Notes under the pieces: generated by a model
The model's database searches: none
What the model saw: only the letters and a program-made list of their open reading frames with translations
Told to the model about the DNA's origin: nothing
Position numbers and translations under genes: made by a program
NCBI GenBank assembly: GCA_023664945.1
Contig: JAMPER010000004.1
Coordinates: 1-64,000 of the forward strand
Length of the DNA: 64,000 nucleotides
Direction of reading: 5' to 3'
Source: Alistipes senegalensis
GTDB lineage: Bacteria; Pseudomonadota; Gammaproteobacteria; Burkholderiales; Burkholderiaceae_D
Shown: positions 1-10,536 of the stretch, one piece after another
How the letters are laid out: each line of letters starts with the position of its first letter
Numbering within the stretch: position 1 is the first letter of the stretch

Positions 1-99
1 CTATCTCTCTATAATTGCGGTGTGCGGTGTGCGGTGTGCGGTGTGCGGTGTGCGGTGTGCGGTGTGCGGTGTGCGGCTCTCCGCTTTCAATTTTATCAT
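1..99. repeat. 7-bp tandem repeat with conserved flanks (copy 1, 8 units)
   Basis: Eight perfect copies of TGTGCGG lie at 21-76. The left flank (1-20) and the right flank (77-99) recur almost unchanged at 22301-22371, where only four units are present. The last unit and the right flank form a small GCGG-CTCT-CCGC hairpin. The element may extend left of the window. It sits downstream of gap and is not credible as a gene, although one frame stays open through it. Confidence 0.9.
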
Positions 100-283
100 A
101 TGGCTACCGGGTCTCTTAATGTTTTTTGTTTTCTTAATAAACGGCTATTGCCACTTCGCCTGATTCCACATAGGTTATTTTTATGGCTTATGTCTGAGGG
201 AAGCGGCGCTGCCTGCAAGTCGGCAATCGCTACAACAACCAATCCACCCCATCTGCATGTATAATACGACCTCCAAACAATTT

Positions 284-306
284 GCGCGGGCTTTAAAAGC
301 CCGCGC
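284..306 (-). terminator. Perfect hairpin downstream of gap, probable terminator
   Basis: A perfect 10-bp GC-rich stem (GCGCGGGCTT / AAGCCCGCGC) with a 3-nt loop lies 25 bp past the gap stop codon. Neither strand has a strong T run after the stem, so termination may be weak or assisted. The position after the tkt-gap unit makes a transcript end the likeliest role. Confidence 0.6.
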
Positions 307-331
307 ATAACCTGGCGAAAATAACCGGCAA

Positions 332-1345
<1,014 letters not shown>

Positions 1346-1431
1346 AATTCCTTACTCCTGAATGAGTCAAAACCTGTTATCTGCCTGCCGCCTCATTCCA
1401 CCAAAGAACAGCAGGGCCGTTTTTATCCATT

Positions 1432-3444
1432 TTACCTGCGCTGGCCTGCCTTGCCCAAAACAGATTGCGCCTTGGCAACCACATTCTCTACCGTAAAGCC
1501 AAAATAGGGGAAAAGCTGCGAAGCCGGCGCCGATTCGCCAAACCGCTCCATACCAACCACCTCCCCTTCCAGGCCAACATACTTGCGCCAGTAATCGGCA
1601 ATACCCGCCTCAACCGCCACGCGCGGCACCCCGGCAGGCAAAACACTTTCCCGGTAAGCCGCATCCTGCACATCAAACACATCCGTTGACGGCATCGAAA
1701 CCACCCGGGCAGCGACACCTTTTTCAGCCAGCGCCTCTGCCGCCTTCACCGCCAGCTCCACTTCAGAACCGGTTGCCATCAGCACCACCTGCGCATTGGG
1801 CGCATCTTTGAGCACATACCCCCCGCGGGCAATATTGGCAACCTGGCCCTCCGTCCTTTCCTGATAAGCCAGATTCTGGCGGGAAAACACCAAAGCCGAA
1901 GGCCCGTTGCCGCGCTTAACAGCCTCGGCCCACGCCACAGCAGATTCCACCGTATCGCAAGGCCGCCACACATTCAGGCCGGGAATCAGCCGCATACTGG
2001 CCACATGCTCAATCGGTTCATGCGTCGGGCCATCCTCGCCCACCCCAATCGAATCATGGGTAAACACAAAAATCGAACGAATCTGCATCAAAGCCGCCAT
2101 CCGCAGCGCATTGCGGCTGTAATCCGAAAACGTCAGGAACGTCCCGCCAAACGGAATAAACCCGCCATGCAGGGCCACCCCGTTCATAATGGCGCTCATG
2201 CCAAACTCGCGCACCCCATAGCTGATATAGTTCCCCGGCTGGTTGGCCGTCACCTTGATACATTCCTTCCAGTTCGTCAGGTTCGAACCCGTCAAATCCG
2301 CCGAACCGCCCAGGAAATCCGGCAACACCGGCGCATAAGCCTGAATCGCGTTCTGGCTGGCGCGCCGCGTGGCAATCGTCTCCTTCTTCGCCACACAATC
2401 CGCCACATACCGCTTAACCGCCTCATCAAACCCTGACGGCAGCGCACCGCTTATCCGGCGCGTAAACTCCGCCGCCTTTTCAGGATACTGCCGTGCATAC
2501 TCCGCCATCAGCGCATCCCATTTTTCCTGTGCCTGCCGCCCCCTCTCCCGGGCATCCCATGCGTCATAAACCGCCTGCGGCATCTCAAAAGGCGGCAGCG
2601 TCCAGCCCAGCGCCGCACGGGTTGCCTCAATCTCTGCATCCCCCAGCGGCGCGCCATGCACCCCGTGCGTGCCCGCCTTGTTCGGCGAACCCTTGCCAAT
2701 CACCGTCTTGCAGCAAATCAGCACCGGCCGGTCAGACTGCCGCGCCTGGGCAATTGCCGCATCCACCGCATCCACATCATGGCCGTCAACGCCCCTAATC
2801 ACCTGCCAGCCATACGCCTCAAAACGCTTGGGCGTATCGTCCGTCAGCCAGCCTTTCACATCGCCGTCAATCGAAATCCCGTTATCGTCATAAAGCGCAA
2901 TCAGCTTGTTTAACTTCCACGTCCCCGCCAGCGAACAGGCCTCATGCGAAATCCCCTCCATCAGGCACCCGTCCCCCAAAAAGACATACGTGTAATGGTT
3001 CACCAGCTCAAACCCCGGGCGGTTAAATTCCGCCGCCAGCAGCTTTTCAGCCAGCGCCATCCCCACCGCATTCGTAATCCCCTGTCCCAGCGGGCCGGTC
3101 GTCGTCTCCACCCCCGGCGTCACATGCACCTCCGGATGCCCCGGCGTTTTGGAATGCAGCTGGCGAAACTGCTTGATATCCTCCATCGACAAGTCATACC
3201 CCGTCAGATGCAACAACGCATACTGCAACATTGAACCGTGGCCGTTTGAAAGCACAAAACGGTCGCGGTCAGGCCATTGCGGATTAGCCGGATTATGGCG
3301 CAAATGGCGCGCCCAAAGCGCCACAGCAATTTCCGCCATGCCCATCGGCATACCGGGGTGGCCGGAATTGGCCTTCTGGACAGCATCCATCGCCAATACG
3401 CGAACCGCATTAGCCATCAAAGAATCAGGAGAAGTCGTCGTCAT
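1432..3444 (-). CDS. tkt: Transketolase
   Basis: Thiamine-diphosphate enzyme that moves two-carbon ketol units between sugar phosphates in the non-oxidative pentose phosphate pathway. The 670-aa product matches the family (about 660-670). SGHPG at about 27-31 supplies a conserved His. GDGCLMEG at about 157-164 is the start of the ThDP/metal motif. GEDGPTHEP is the pyrimidine-domain signature, and a C-terminal transketolase domain follows. The reading frame is open 16 codons further upstream, but GGAAGGTG about 6 nt before the ATG at 3444 marks the real start. It probably shares a transcript with gap and is divergent from rsmE across 147 bp, which should hold both promoters. Confidence 0.97.
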   Translation of the reverse strand: MTTTSPDSLMANAVRVLAMDAVQKANSGHPGMPMGMAEIAVALWARHLRHNPANPQWPDRDRFVLSNGHGSMLQYALLHLTGYDLSMEDIKQFRQLHSKTPGHPEVHVTPGVETTTGPLGQGITNAVGMALAEKLLAAEFNRPGFELVNHYTYVFLGDGCLMEGISHEACSLAGTWKLNKLIALYDDNGISIDGDVKGWLTDDTPKRFEAYGWQVIRGVDGHDVDAVDAAIAQARQSDRPVLICCKTVIGKGSPNKAGTHGVHGAPLGDAEIEATRAALGWTLPPFEMPQAVYDAWDARERGRQAQEKWDALMAEYARQYPEKAAEFTRRISGALPSGFDEAVKRYVADCVAKKETIATRRASQNAIQAYAPVLPDFLGGSADLTGSNLTNWKECIKVTANQPGNYISYGVREFGMSAIMNGVALHGGFIPFGGTFLTFSDYSRNALRMAALMQIRSIFVFTHDSIGVGEDGPTHEPIEHVASMRLIPGLNVWRPCDTVESAVAWAEAVKRGNGPSALVFSRQNLAYQERTEGQVANIARGGYVLKDAPNAQVVLMATGSEVELAVKAAEALAEKGVAARVVSMPSTDVFDVQDAAYRESVLPAGVPRVAVEAGIADYWRKYVGLEGEVVGMERFGESAPASQLFPYFGFTVENVVAKAQSVLGKAGQRR

Positions 3445-3591
3445 AAAAACACCTTCCATCCGGAAAAAGGGGAAAAGAAAACGCCAATGCAATGCACCCT
3501 GCCAAATCGTGTATCATGCCAGGCAAAGCCGCTGATTCTATTCTATCAGAGAGTGCTTGCCGGATTAAAGACAAACCAACAAGACCCCCTC

Positions 3592-4338
3592 ATGGCGCGA
3601 CTCTACTGCCCCGGCCCGCTTGCCGAAAACACCCGCCTGCCCCTGCCTGATACCGCAGCGCGCCACATCCGGGTACTGCGCCTTAAGCCCAACGATACCC
3701 TCATCCTTTTCAACGGCGAAGGCGGCCAATACCAGGCACGCATCACCGAAATCACCCGGCAGGGCGTCATCGTGGAAATCCTGGCCTGGCAGCCCATTGA
3801 AAACGAACTGCCTTACCGCATCACCCTCGCCCAGGCACTGCCCGAAGCCACAAAAATGGATTTCATCATCGAAAAAGCCGTTGAACTGGGCGTCGCACAA
3901 ATCTGCCCCATCGCATCAACGCGCTCCGTCGTCCGTCTCACCGAACCCCGCGCCGCAAAACGGGCAGAACGCTGGAAAAACATCATCATCGCCGCATCAG
4001 AACAAAGCGGCCGCAACCGGCTGGCCACATTAACAGACCTTGTTTCCTTTCAACAACTGGCAGAAAACCCCGGCGCTGTTCCCCTTCTCATGCCCAGTCC
4101 GCGCGCCCATACTTCGCTGGCCACCTGGGCCTTCGCCAATCCGCCGCAGGACATTACCCTCTTAATCGGCCCCGAAGGCGGCCTCTCCCCCGAAGAAGAA
4201 ACCCTTGCCATCCACAGCGGCGCACAGCCCCTCTCCCTCGGAAACCGCATCCTCCGTACCGAAACCGCTGGCATTGCCGCCATCGCCGCTATCAACGCCA
4301 TCTGGAGCCAAACCGGCCGGAGTACAGAAACAGGCTGA
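3592..4338 (+). CDS. rsmE: 16S rRNA m3U1498 methyltransferase RsmE
   Basis: SAM-dependent SPOUT methyltransferase that N3-methylates U1498 of 16S rRNA. The 248-aa product (E. coli about 243) has an N-terminal PUA-like RNA-binding part (about 1-70) and a C-terminal trefoil-knot domain. LLIGPEGGLSPEE (about 190-202) and the Leu-Gly-Asn-Arg-Ile-Leu-Arg-Thr-Glu-Thr-Ala stretch near the C terminus are the cofactor-binding hallmarks. The frame is open for another 105 codons upstream, antisense to the start of tkt. The ATG at 3592 is chosen because MARLYC begins the conserved N terminus; no strong ribosome site is visible. Confidence 0.93.
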   Translation: MARLYCPGPLAENTRLPLPDTAARHIRVLRLKPNDTLILFNGEGGQYQARITEITRQGVIVEILAWQPIENELPYRITLAQALPEATKMDFIIEKAVELGVAQICPIASTRSVVRLTEPRAAKRAERWKNIIIAASEQSGRNRLATLTDLVSFQQLAENPGAVPLLMPSPRAHTSLATWAFANPPQDITLLIGPEGGLSPEEETLAIHSGAQPLSLGNRILRTETAGIAAIAAINAIWSQTGRSTETG

Positions 4339-4454
4339 AATCCGTTACCCTAACGGCATCAACAGTAACAAAGCGCCTGAAAAACAACATGTCAACCTCC
4401 TTGCCTATCTGGAGATGGCAAGATGCCTGATAACAAACCAAACAAAATCGCACC

Positions 4455-4744
4455 ATGCCAGCTCCTGCACCCCAAACTATCTCAGTCAAACGGGATAACA
4501 CCATGCGCAGCCGCCTCCGCCTGATTGCCGCTGCCCGAAAACGGACAGCGCACTGGGTAATACGGCAGGCCATTGGGCAGTATGCCGAACGCGAAGAAAA
4601 ACGCGAAATATTCCGGCAGGAAACACTCCGTGCATGGGAAGAATTCAGGAAACAGGGCAATACGTCACAGCAGAAGAAATCACCGCCTGGCTTGAAACCT
4701 GGGGCAGCGCCGATAAAAAAACGGCTCCGGTATGCCATCAGTAA
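4455..4744 (+). pseudogene. CopG/ParD-type antitoxin, frameshifted
   Basis: The first ~64 residues read as a ribbon-helix-helix antitoxin: ISVKRDNTMRSRLRLIAAA, an Arg-Lys-Arg-Thr-Ala-His helix, then a Glu/Arg-rich helix ending in AWEEF. The frame breaks at about 4646. In the next frame the expected tail QETGQYVTAEEITAWLETWG continues to a TAA at 4744. Restoring one C (TTC-CAG) would give an intact protein of about 96 aa. As it stands, translation runs into the toxin frame and stops at 4919 as an antitoxin-toxin hybrid. A GC-poor inverted repeat, CTTGCC...GGCAAG (4400-4422), lies upstream and may be the old operator. The family assignment is from pattern recognition. Confidence 0.8.
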
Positions 4745-5023
4745 AATTTTTCCCGCAGCCTTGAGAGATTTGGAGCGGCTGCGTGATTTTCTGCGGCCGA
4801 AAAATCCGGCAAACGCAAAACGGGTGGCAGCTGCCATCATACAATCCTTACTGGCCGTGGGAAATCATCCGCACATTGGGCGGCCTACAGAAAATTTGCC
4901 GGAAAAATTCGGAAAGTGACCAGCTACATCTGGCCAAAGCGGTTATGTGGCGCGTTACCGCTTTGATGGCGGGAACTACATCATCGTGCTTGCTATCCGG
5001 CGCCAGAAAGAGACAGAGTTCTC
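4732..5023 (+). pseudogene. RelE/ParE-family toxin remnant, frameshift plus stop
   Basis: The toxin start ATG (4732) overlaps the antitoxin stop, as in an intact module. The product reads MPSVKFFPQ and then hits TGA because one base is missing near 4758. In the other frame the fold continues as ALRDLERLRDFLRPKNP and HIGRPTENLPEKF, reaches an in-frame TGA at 4917, and beyond it still reads SGYVARYRFDGGNYIIVLAI. ParE/RelE toxins poison gyrase or cleave ribosome-bound mRNA; with two independent lesions this copy cannot be functional. The natural end of the gene is unclear; similarity fades at about 5023, and prfC ends on the other strand at 5104. Confidence 0.8.
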
Positions 5024-5103
5024 ATGCCGGCATTCCCCGCCGCCCGGCCATCCTGGACGCCGCTGTCCCATAAGCTGCCAGGTCAAATGCCGGGCCAGCA
5101 CAC

Positions 5104-6735
5104 TTAACCCGCCGTCTCCAGCTTCACCGCATGCTCCCGCGTCGTATGGAAAACCAGATCCGGCCAGCGCTCCTGAGTCAGCCGCAAATGCACCGCAGAA
5201 GGCGCCAGATAAGCCAGATTGCCCGCCGCATCATAAGCCAGATGAAACGCCAGCGCCTTCTCAAACTCCGCCAGCATCTTCCTGTCCTCCCCCGTCACCC
5301 AGCGCGCGCAATTAATCGTCGCCCCCTCAAACACCGCATCCACACCATACTCATTCATCAGGCGGCTGGCCACCACCTCAAACTGCAGCACCCCCACCGC
5401 GCCAAGAATCAGGTCACTCCCCTGCAAAGGCTTAAAAACCTGCACCGCGCCCTCTTCACCCAGCTGCTGAAGCCCCTTTTGCAGCTGCTTAATCTTCAGC
5501 GGATTTTTAATACGCACCACCCGGAACAAATCCGGCGCAAAATAGGGAATCCCCGTAAACTGCAGCCATTCCCCCTCCGAAAAACTGTCCCCAATCTGCA
5601 TATTGCCGTGGTTGGGCAGCCCCACAATATCACCGGCATACGCCACCTCCACCTGCTCGCGCGAAGCCGCCATAAACGTCACCATACTCGAAACCCGCAC
5701 CTCGCGCCCCAGGCGCAAATGCTTCAGCTTCATCCCCTTCTCAAACCGGCCCGAACACACGCGCACAAAAGCAATCCGGTCACGGTGCGCCGGATCCATA
5801 TTCGCCTGAATCTTGAACACAAAACCCGAAAACGCCTTCTCGGCAGGCGAAACCCTCCGCACCGTCGCATCCCGCTCGCCCGGCGGCTGCGCCCAGTCCA
5901 AAAGCGCATTCAAAATCTCCCGCACCCCAAAATTATTGATAGCAGAACCGAAAAAAACCGGCGTCAGCGTCCCGTCAAGAAACTGCTGCAAATCAAACGG
6001 ATTCGAAGCCCCGTGAACCAGCTCAATCTCCATCTTCAGCTGCGCCATCTCATCCGGAAACATCTCCGAAAGCCGGGGATTATCAATCCCCGAAACCACC
6101 TCAAACGCCTGGTTTGCCCTTTCATTGCCCGCCTCAAACAACATCACCTCATCGCGCAGCAAATGATAAACCCCGCGAAAACGCTTGCCCGTCCCAATCG
6201 GCCACGTCACCGGCGCACAGCGAATCTTCAGAACAGATTCCACCTCATCCAAAAGCTCCAGCGGATCGCGCGTCTCCCGGTCCAGCTTGTTCATAAACGT
6301 AACAATCGGCGTATGCCTCATCCGGCACACCTCAAGCAGCTTAATCGTCTGCGCCTCCACGCCCCGGCCCGCGTCAATCACCATCAGCGCCGTATCCACC
6401 GCCGTCAACACACGGTACGTATCCTCCGAAAAATCCTGGTGGCCCGGCGTATCCAGCAAATTGAACACATGGTCGCGATACATAAACTGCATCACCGAAC
6501 TGGCAACCGAAATCCCGCGCTGCTTCTCAATCTCCATCCAGTCCGAAGTCGCGTGGCGGGCGCTCTTTCTCGCCTTCACCGTCCCGGCCAGCTGAATCGC
6601 CCCGGAAAAAAGCAGCAGCTTCTCCGTCAGCGTCGTCTTCCCCGCATCCGGGTGGGAAATAATGCCAAACGTCCTGCGGCGGGCAGCCTCCCTGGCAATA
6701 TCCTTCTCAGGCAAAACAGAAGAAACCGTATCCAT
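5104..6735 (-). CDS. prfC: Peptide chain release factor 3
   Basis: Translational GTPase that recycles RF1/RF2 from the ribosome after peptide release. The 543-aa product (E. coli 529) has the P-loop SHPDAGKTT at about 27-35, switch [10 protein letters not shown] at 95-102 and guanine-specificity NKLD at 149-152, followed by the RF3-specific domains 2 and 3. The frame is open 36 codons further upstream, but the hydrophobic leader it would add is not part of RF3. The ATG at 6735 gives the conserved N terminus ahead of [17 protein letters not shown] weak GGCC-TTT ribosome site precedes it. The two small membrane-protein genes lie just upstream on the same strand. Confidence 0.96.
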   Translation of the reverse strand: MDTVSSVLPEKDIAREAARRRTFGIISHPDAGKTTLTEKLLLFSGAIQLAGTVKARKSARHATSDWMEIEKQRGISVASSVMQFMYRDHVFNLLDTPGHQDFSEDTYRVLTAVDTALMVIDAGRGVEAQTIKLLEVCRMRHTPIVTFMNKLDRETRDPLELLDEVESVLKIRCAPVTWPIGTGKRFRGVYHLLRDEVMLFEAGNERANQAFEVVSGIDNPRLSEMFPDEMAQLKMEIELVHGASNPFDLQQFLDGTLTPVFFGSAINNFGVREILNALLDWAQPPGERDATVRRVSPAEKAFSGFVFKIQANMDPAHRDRIAFVRVCSGRFEKGMKLKHLRLGREVRVSSMVTFMAASREQVEVAYAGDIVGLPNHGNMQIGDSFSEGEWLQFTGIPYFAPDLFRVVRIKNPLKIKQLQKGLQQLGEEGAVQVFKPLQGSDLILGAVGVLQFEVVASRLMNEYGVDAVFEGATINCARWVTGEDRKMLAEFEKALAFHLAYDAAGNLAYLAPSAVHLRLTQERWPDLVFHTTREHAVKLETAG

Positions 6736-6806
6736 ATAAAGGCCAATCAAAAAAAACACCGGTCCATCCCCATTGCCTGGGGATAAAACAATCAGAAAAA
6801 CACCGC

Positions 6807-6998
6807 CTACCAGAAAAACGTACCGGCAGAATACCGGTCGCAATGCCCCCGGTTATACAGCGGCAAATCACTGTCCGGATGATGAAGAACAGGCCGCTTT
6901 CCCGCCTTTCTGTCCTGGGCCTCCGTCCACAGACAATAAACACCAGTTCCGGCCAGGCCCAGAAAAATCAGGGCGGGGACAACACAACAAAACAACAT
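6807..6998 (-). CDS. Small single-span membrane protein, paralogue B
   Basis: The 63-aa product has an N-terminal hydrophobic helix (about 2-22) and then a polar tail: [19 protein letters not shown] followed by [20 protein letters not shown] do not recognise the family. It aligns end to end with the gene immediately upstream (7032-7226): about 40 of 63 residues are identical, and the tail is nearly invariant. The start is set by that alignment. An upstream in-frame GTG at 7031 would add 11 residues, but the paralogue has no counterpart for them. Conserved Tyr, Cys and two His in the tail could bind a metal or cofactor; that is inference. Membrane topology cannot be assigned with confidence. 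Confidence 0.72.
   Translation of the reverse strand: MLFCCVVPALIFLGLAGTGVYCLWTEAQDRKAGKRPVLHHPDSDLPLYNRGHCDRYSAGTFFW
6840..6884. repeat. 45-bp direct repeat, copy 1
   Basis: Identical over 45 bp to 7065-7109, 225 bp away. Both copies encode the Pro-Leu-Tyr-Asn-Arg-Gly-His-Cys tail of the two paralogous small membrane proteins. The identity at DNA level points to a recent duplication or to gene conversion. Confidence 0.9.
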
Positions 6999-7031
6999 CA
7001 GCGCACCCGGCGGAAAACAGGCGTGCTCCAC

Positions 7032-7226
7032 CTACCAGTCAAAAATCCCGGCAGAATAAGCATCGCAATGCCCCCGGTTATACAGCGGCAAATCACTGTC
7101 CGGATGATGGAAAACCGGCCGCTTCCCTGCCTTTCTTGCCTTCGCTTCCGTCACCAGGCAATAAATCCCCGTCCCAAGCAGGCTGACAAAAAGCAGAACA
7201 GGAAAAATACAAATCCATAACGACAT
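7032..7226 (-). CDS. Small single-span membrane protein, paralogue A
   Basis: The 64-aa product starts MSLWICIFPVLLFVSLLGTG, a single hydrophobic helix, followed by a basic stretch ([13 protein letters not shown]) and the tail [21 protein letters not shown] strong GGAGGTG ribosome site 6 nt before the ATG shows that this is a real gene. Paralogue B follows directly downstream, so the pair is probably co-transcribed, perhaps with prfC. I do not recognise the family. The basic residues after the helix would favour a cytoplasmic tail by the positive-inside rule. Confidence 0.8.
   Translation of the reverse strand: MSLWICIFPVLLFVSLLGTGIYCLVTEAKARKAGKRPVFHHPDSDLPLYNRGHCDAYSAGIFDW
7065..7109. repeat. 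45-bp direct repeat, copy 2
   Basis: Second copy of the element at 6840-6884, in the same orientation, inside the coding sequence of paralogue A. The two copies could recombine to leave a single gene. Confidence 0.9.
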
Positions 7227-7384
7227 GACACACCTCCAAACGGCAAAACAGCCCTATCCGGCACGCCAAATAGCATATAATGGCAAACTGCCCAATTTAT
7301 TCTAGTTTACCCAAAAATTGGTATTGGCGCATTTTCTCCCGTCAATATACCCAAACACATACTTCATGGCTTTTTAGAAAAAAC

Positions 7385-8002
7385 ATGAAAAAAACCGCCG
7401 CCTTCTTCGCCCTGTTATTATCCCTCTCCCTGTCTGCCTGCGTTTACGTCAGCCTGCCCGAATCCTCCGATCCGGCAGACAAACTCGAAGAAGCCCGGCG
7501 CTACATGGCGCAAGGCCAGCCCCTGCCCGCCGAACGCCTCATCACCGAAGCCATCCGCCTCTACCAGACCGAAAACAACCCCGAAGCCCTGGGCAACGCC
7601 TACCGCGACTATGCCGCCTTCCTGCAATCTGCCTCCGTGGCACGGCGGGAACACACCTACCGCGAAGCCGGCTTTCTGGAAGCAGGCATCACCTTCGACA
7701 ACCGTTTCGACAAAGCCGCCGAATACCTTAACAAAGCCCTCGACGAATACGACATCGCCGCCGCCCGCTGCCAAAACGCAGGCCGCTTCGACCAGCTAAG
7801 CACCCTCTACTACCGGCAGGCAGGCATCTACCTCCTGCAAAACCAGCCCGGCAAAGCCTGCCAGGCCTACAACCAAAGCCGCCAGGCCTACGCCGAAAAC
7901 GCCCTCAGAAACACCGCGTCATCCCCCGCCGCACCTGGCGGCTACGCCTCCTGGCACGATGCGATTACCGCCGCCAAACAGCAGGCAGGCTGCCGCAACT
8001 GA
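7385..8002 (+). CDS. TPR-like lipoprotein of unknown role
   Basis: The 205-aa product starts with a lipoprotein signal peptide: MKKTA, a hydrophobic core, then lipobox LSAC with the lipidated Cys at 19. The mature part is helical with tetratricopeptide-like pairs (EARRYMAQGQPLPAERLITE, and a later block around AAEYLNKALDEYDIAAARC). An Asp or Glu is not at +2 (the residue is Val), so outer-membrane sorting is plausible. The start is the ATG at 7385 because it begins the signal peptide; the frame is open upstream without one. It is followed 35 bp later by a glycosyltransferase on the same strand, so a role in envelope or polysaccharide assembly is possible but unproven. Confidence 0.8.
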   Translation: MKKTAAFFALLLSLSLSACVYVSLPESSDPADKLEEARRYMAQGQPLPAERLITEAIRLYQTENNPEALGNAYRDYAAFLQSASVARREHTYREAGFLEAGITFDNRFDKAAEYLNKALDEYDIAAARCQNAGRFDQLSTLYYRQAGIYLLQNQPGKACQAYNQSRQAYAENALRNTASSPAAPGGYASWHDAITAAKQQAGCRN

Positions 8003-8037
8003 CCGGAAAGCAACATCGCCTCTACCAGGAAAGACAG

Positions 8038-9195
8038 GTGAAAACGCCCGATCCAAAACAGTTTTCCCTCTTCGGCCAGGCCGGCAAAGGCAAACTCCTC
8101 TTTGTCGTTGACCATGCCGGGCTCTTCCTCTCGCACCGGCTTCCCGTTGCCTTAACCGCCATCAGCTCCGGCTACGAAGTCCACATTGCCGCCCCGCTCA
8201 ACTACGCCGCAGAACAAATCCTTGAGTCCTACGCCATCACCTTCCACCGGCTCCAGCTCAACCCCGCACAGACCGGCCTTCTCCCTGCACTCAAAACCTG
8301 CCTCTCCCTGCGGCGCATCCTCCGCCAGGTTCAGCCAGACCTCTTGCACCTCATTGCCGTCCACCCCGTCCTCTTCGGCAGCATCCTTGCCCGCCTGCAA
8401 AAAATCCCCGCCGTCGTCGCCACCATCGCAGGCACAGCAAACGCCCGGATAGCGCTGGCAAAACCTGGATGGCGGCAAACCTTCCTGCGTTTCGGCCTCA
8501 AACACCCCGGCCTGCGCCTCATCTTCCAAAACAAAGAAGACCAAGCGCGGTTCATGGCAGAAAAACTCATCGACCCAAACCGCACCGCCCTCATCCGAGG
8601 CACCGGCGTCAACATGCAGCAATTCCACCCCCTGCCTGAACCCGTCGGCGTTCCCCCCGTCGTCATCCTGCCCTCCCGCATGCGCCGCGACAAAGGCATA
8701 GATGAATTCGTCGAAGCCGCCCGCCAGCTCCAGCAATCCGGCATCCACGCCCGCTTCGTCCTCGTTGGCGAAACCGACCCCGCCCATCCCGAAGCCATAC
8801 CCGAAGCCCAGCTCCGCCAATGGCAAAAAGAAGGCGCCATCGAATGGTGGGGCAAAAAAAACAACATGTCCCGCGTCTTCGCCCAGGCCCACATCGTTTG
8901 CCTGCCCTCCTGCCGCGAAGGCCTGCCCAAAGTCCTGATTGAAGCCGCCGCCTGCGGCAAACCCATCGTCGCAACAGACATCCCCGGCTGCCGTGAAATC
9001 GTCGCCGACGAAGAAAACGGCCTCTTAATTCCCGCCCGCGATGCCAAAAACCTCGCCGTCGCATTAAACCGCCTGCTCTCCAACCCCGACCTGCGTAAAA
9101 ACATGGGCGAAGACGGGCGCAAAAAAGTCGTGGCCGACTTTGCCATCGGCCGTGTAGTAGAAGAAACATTCAAAATCTATAATGATAGATCTTAA
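8038..9195 (+). CDS. Family 4 glycosyltransferase
   Basis: GT-B fold sugar transferase of 385 aa. The N-terminal acceptor domain starts KLLFVVDHAGLFLSHRLPVA, and the C-terminal nucleotide-sugar domain carries the retaining EX7E motif: CREGLPKVLIEAAACGKP from residue 292, with Glu at 294 and 302. The predicted start is GTG at 8038, with AGGAAAG just upstream; no ATG in frame fits better. It resembles transferases of lipopolysaccharide or capsule clusters, and it opens the surface-polysaccharide region. Its GC content is high like the core genome, unlike the AT-rich genes that follow. Donor and acceptor sugars cannot be told from sequence. Confidence 0.85.
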   Translation: MKTPDPKQFSLFGQAGKGKLLFVVDHAGLFLSHRLPVALTAISSGYEVHIAAPLNYAAEQILESYAITFHRLQLNPAQTGLLPALKTCLSLRRILRQVQPDLLHLIAVHPVLFGSILARLQKIPAVVATIAGTANARIALAKPGWRQTFLRFGLKHPGLRLIFQNKEDQARFMAEKLIDPNRTALIRGTGVNMQQFHPLPEPVGVPPVVILPSRMRRDKGIDEFVEAARQLQQSGIHARFVLVGETDPAHPEAIPEAQLRQWQKEGAIEWWGKKNNMSRVFAQAHIVCLPSCREGLPKVLIEAAACGKPIVATDIPGCREIVADEENGLLIPARDAKNLAVALNRLLSNPDLRKNMGEDGRKKVVADFAIGRVVEETFKIYNDRS

Positions 9196-9314
9196 CAAAG
9201 ATAAGGCAATATTTAAAAATAAATAATTTAACAAATTAAAATCATCTTGTGATGCACTCTCTCATTAATATTTAATCAACCGTATAAAAGATATAAAAAA
9301 TGAGAAAGTCAAAG

Positions 9315-10508
9315 CTACAGCCCCATCCAGAAAAATAGTATTTTATATAAAATCGGAAATCGGCGCTTTAAAGGATTGGTCAAGGCTATAGAAGTATGAA
9401 AACCAAATATTCGCGCATTCAAAGTATTATTTTTTAAAAAAGCCTTCACTGTATACCCTGGTCGAACAGTCAAAATTTTTGCCAAAGGAAATGGCATCAG
9501 GCGCGGAACAAAACCAAGTGAATTTAAACGCCTACTCCATTCAACATCTTCGCACTCGCCCCAGAACAAAAAATCATTTAAGGGGACCATTTCAAGAACA
9601 CGTTTCTTGGCAATCAAAGCTCCTCCATTTACATAAGCATAAGGATGATAATCATCATTATCTATAATAATAGAGGTTGAAAGAGACCATTCCGTACCCA
9701 AGGCAGGAAGAGAAGGAAATTCTTCATCATTATAAAATTGCTTAGGTGCCAAGACATCAAAATCATAGCCAAATTTCTCAAAATAACTTAGCCAATTCTC
9801 ACTTATACTATACCTGTTATGAAAAATAGCTATATTTTGATAAGAAGCCTTTCTCACGATGTCATTCTTTTTCTTCGTTATCCAGCCATATTGATCCCAT
9901 TTTTCTCCAGTACTAATAAATATCACAGGAACCTTGCATTGACTTAATATTTCTTCCATATTATCAAGAGTTCCATTTACAATCACTTCAACATTTTCTT
10001 CATTTGAAGAAAACGCTCTCTCTACAGAACGCAAGAACTGTACAAACTCATCACTTCTATCTTTACTTACCAATATCCCCAAAGACCATTTCCCATCTCC
10101 ATTATCCATTCCCTTACTTTTTCTGAAATGAACCTGATAGTATGTTCCTCTTGCAGACGGGAAAAATTCTTCGAGCGAGAAATCAATATCATGACAACGG
10201 CAATAATTCAAAATAAAATTAAAAAACTCATATTTCGAATAGAACTTACTCCAATCAAAATAAAAACTCAATCTAGCATCATTTGATAACAATCTCATGG
10301 CTTCCAAAAAGATAAGTCTGCCATTGGAATAGGCTGCGACATTGAAATCTATTAAACATTTATCGACTTTTCCGATAGCTTCCTTATTGGTGCAAAACAA
10401 GCCCTCCATAAAAAAAGATCTATCGAGAGGTGCTTGAGCCTCATAAATTCTTGCAGAACCCTTTTCAAATTCAAGCCCAATGCAATCATGTGAAAGATAT
10501 AATTTCAT
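9315..10508 (-). CDS. GT2-like glycosyltransferase, AT-rich
   Basis: The 397-aa product has an N-terminal part without a recognisable motif. From about residue 160 it reads as a GT-A-like domain: SLGILVSKDRSDEFVQFL opens the nucleotide-binding fold, VIFISTGEKWDQYG follows, and YVNGGALIAKKRVLEMVPLN with FLFWGECEDVEWSRRL near residues 300-335 matches the acceptor/catalytic end of family-2-like transferases. A DXD motif is not obvious; IDNDDYHP may serve. The codon use is strongly AT-biased, unlike the neighbours. It lies 28 bp downstream of the truncated glycosyltransferase on the same strand. No convincing ribosome site is seen. Specificity is unknown. Confidence 0.7.
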   Translation of the reverse strand: MKLYLSHDCIGLEFEKGSARIYEAQAPLDRSFFMEGLFCTNKEAIGKVDKCLIDFNVAAYSNGRLIFLEAMRLLSNDARLSFYFDWSKFYSKYEFFNFILNYCRCHDIDFSLEEFFPSARGTYYQVHFRKSKGMDNGDGKWSLGILVSKDRSDEFVQFLRSVERAFSSNEENVEVIVNGTLDNMEEILSQCKVPVIFISTGEKWDQYGWITKKKNDIVRKASYQNIAIFHNRYSISENWLSYFEKFGYDFDVLAPKQFYNDEEFPSLPALGTEWSLSTSIIIDNDDYHPYAYVNGGALIAKKRVLEMVPLNDFLFWGECEDVEWSRRLNSLGFVPRLMPFPLAKILTVRPGYTVKAFLKNNTLNARIFGFHTSIALTNPLKRRFPILYKILFFWMGL

Positions 10509-10536
10509 AAATTAGCCAAACGAAATTTTACTCTGC

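Noticed and set aside
21..76. CRISPR-like array
   Set aside because: Units are 7 bp with no spacers; it is a simple tandem repeat.
22..264. Open frame through the 7-bp repeat giving a Cys-rich peptide
   Set aside because: The repeats keep one frame open by chance, there is no ribosome site, and the second repeat copy gives a different context.
5131..6786. Open frame of 551 codons antisense to prfC
   Set aside because: Composition is Arg/His/Pro-rich shadow coding of a GC-rich gene, with no motif; prfC on the other strand is certain.
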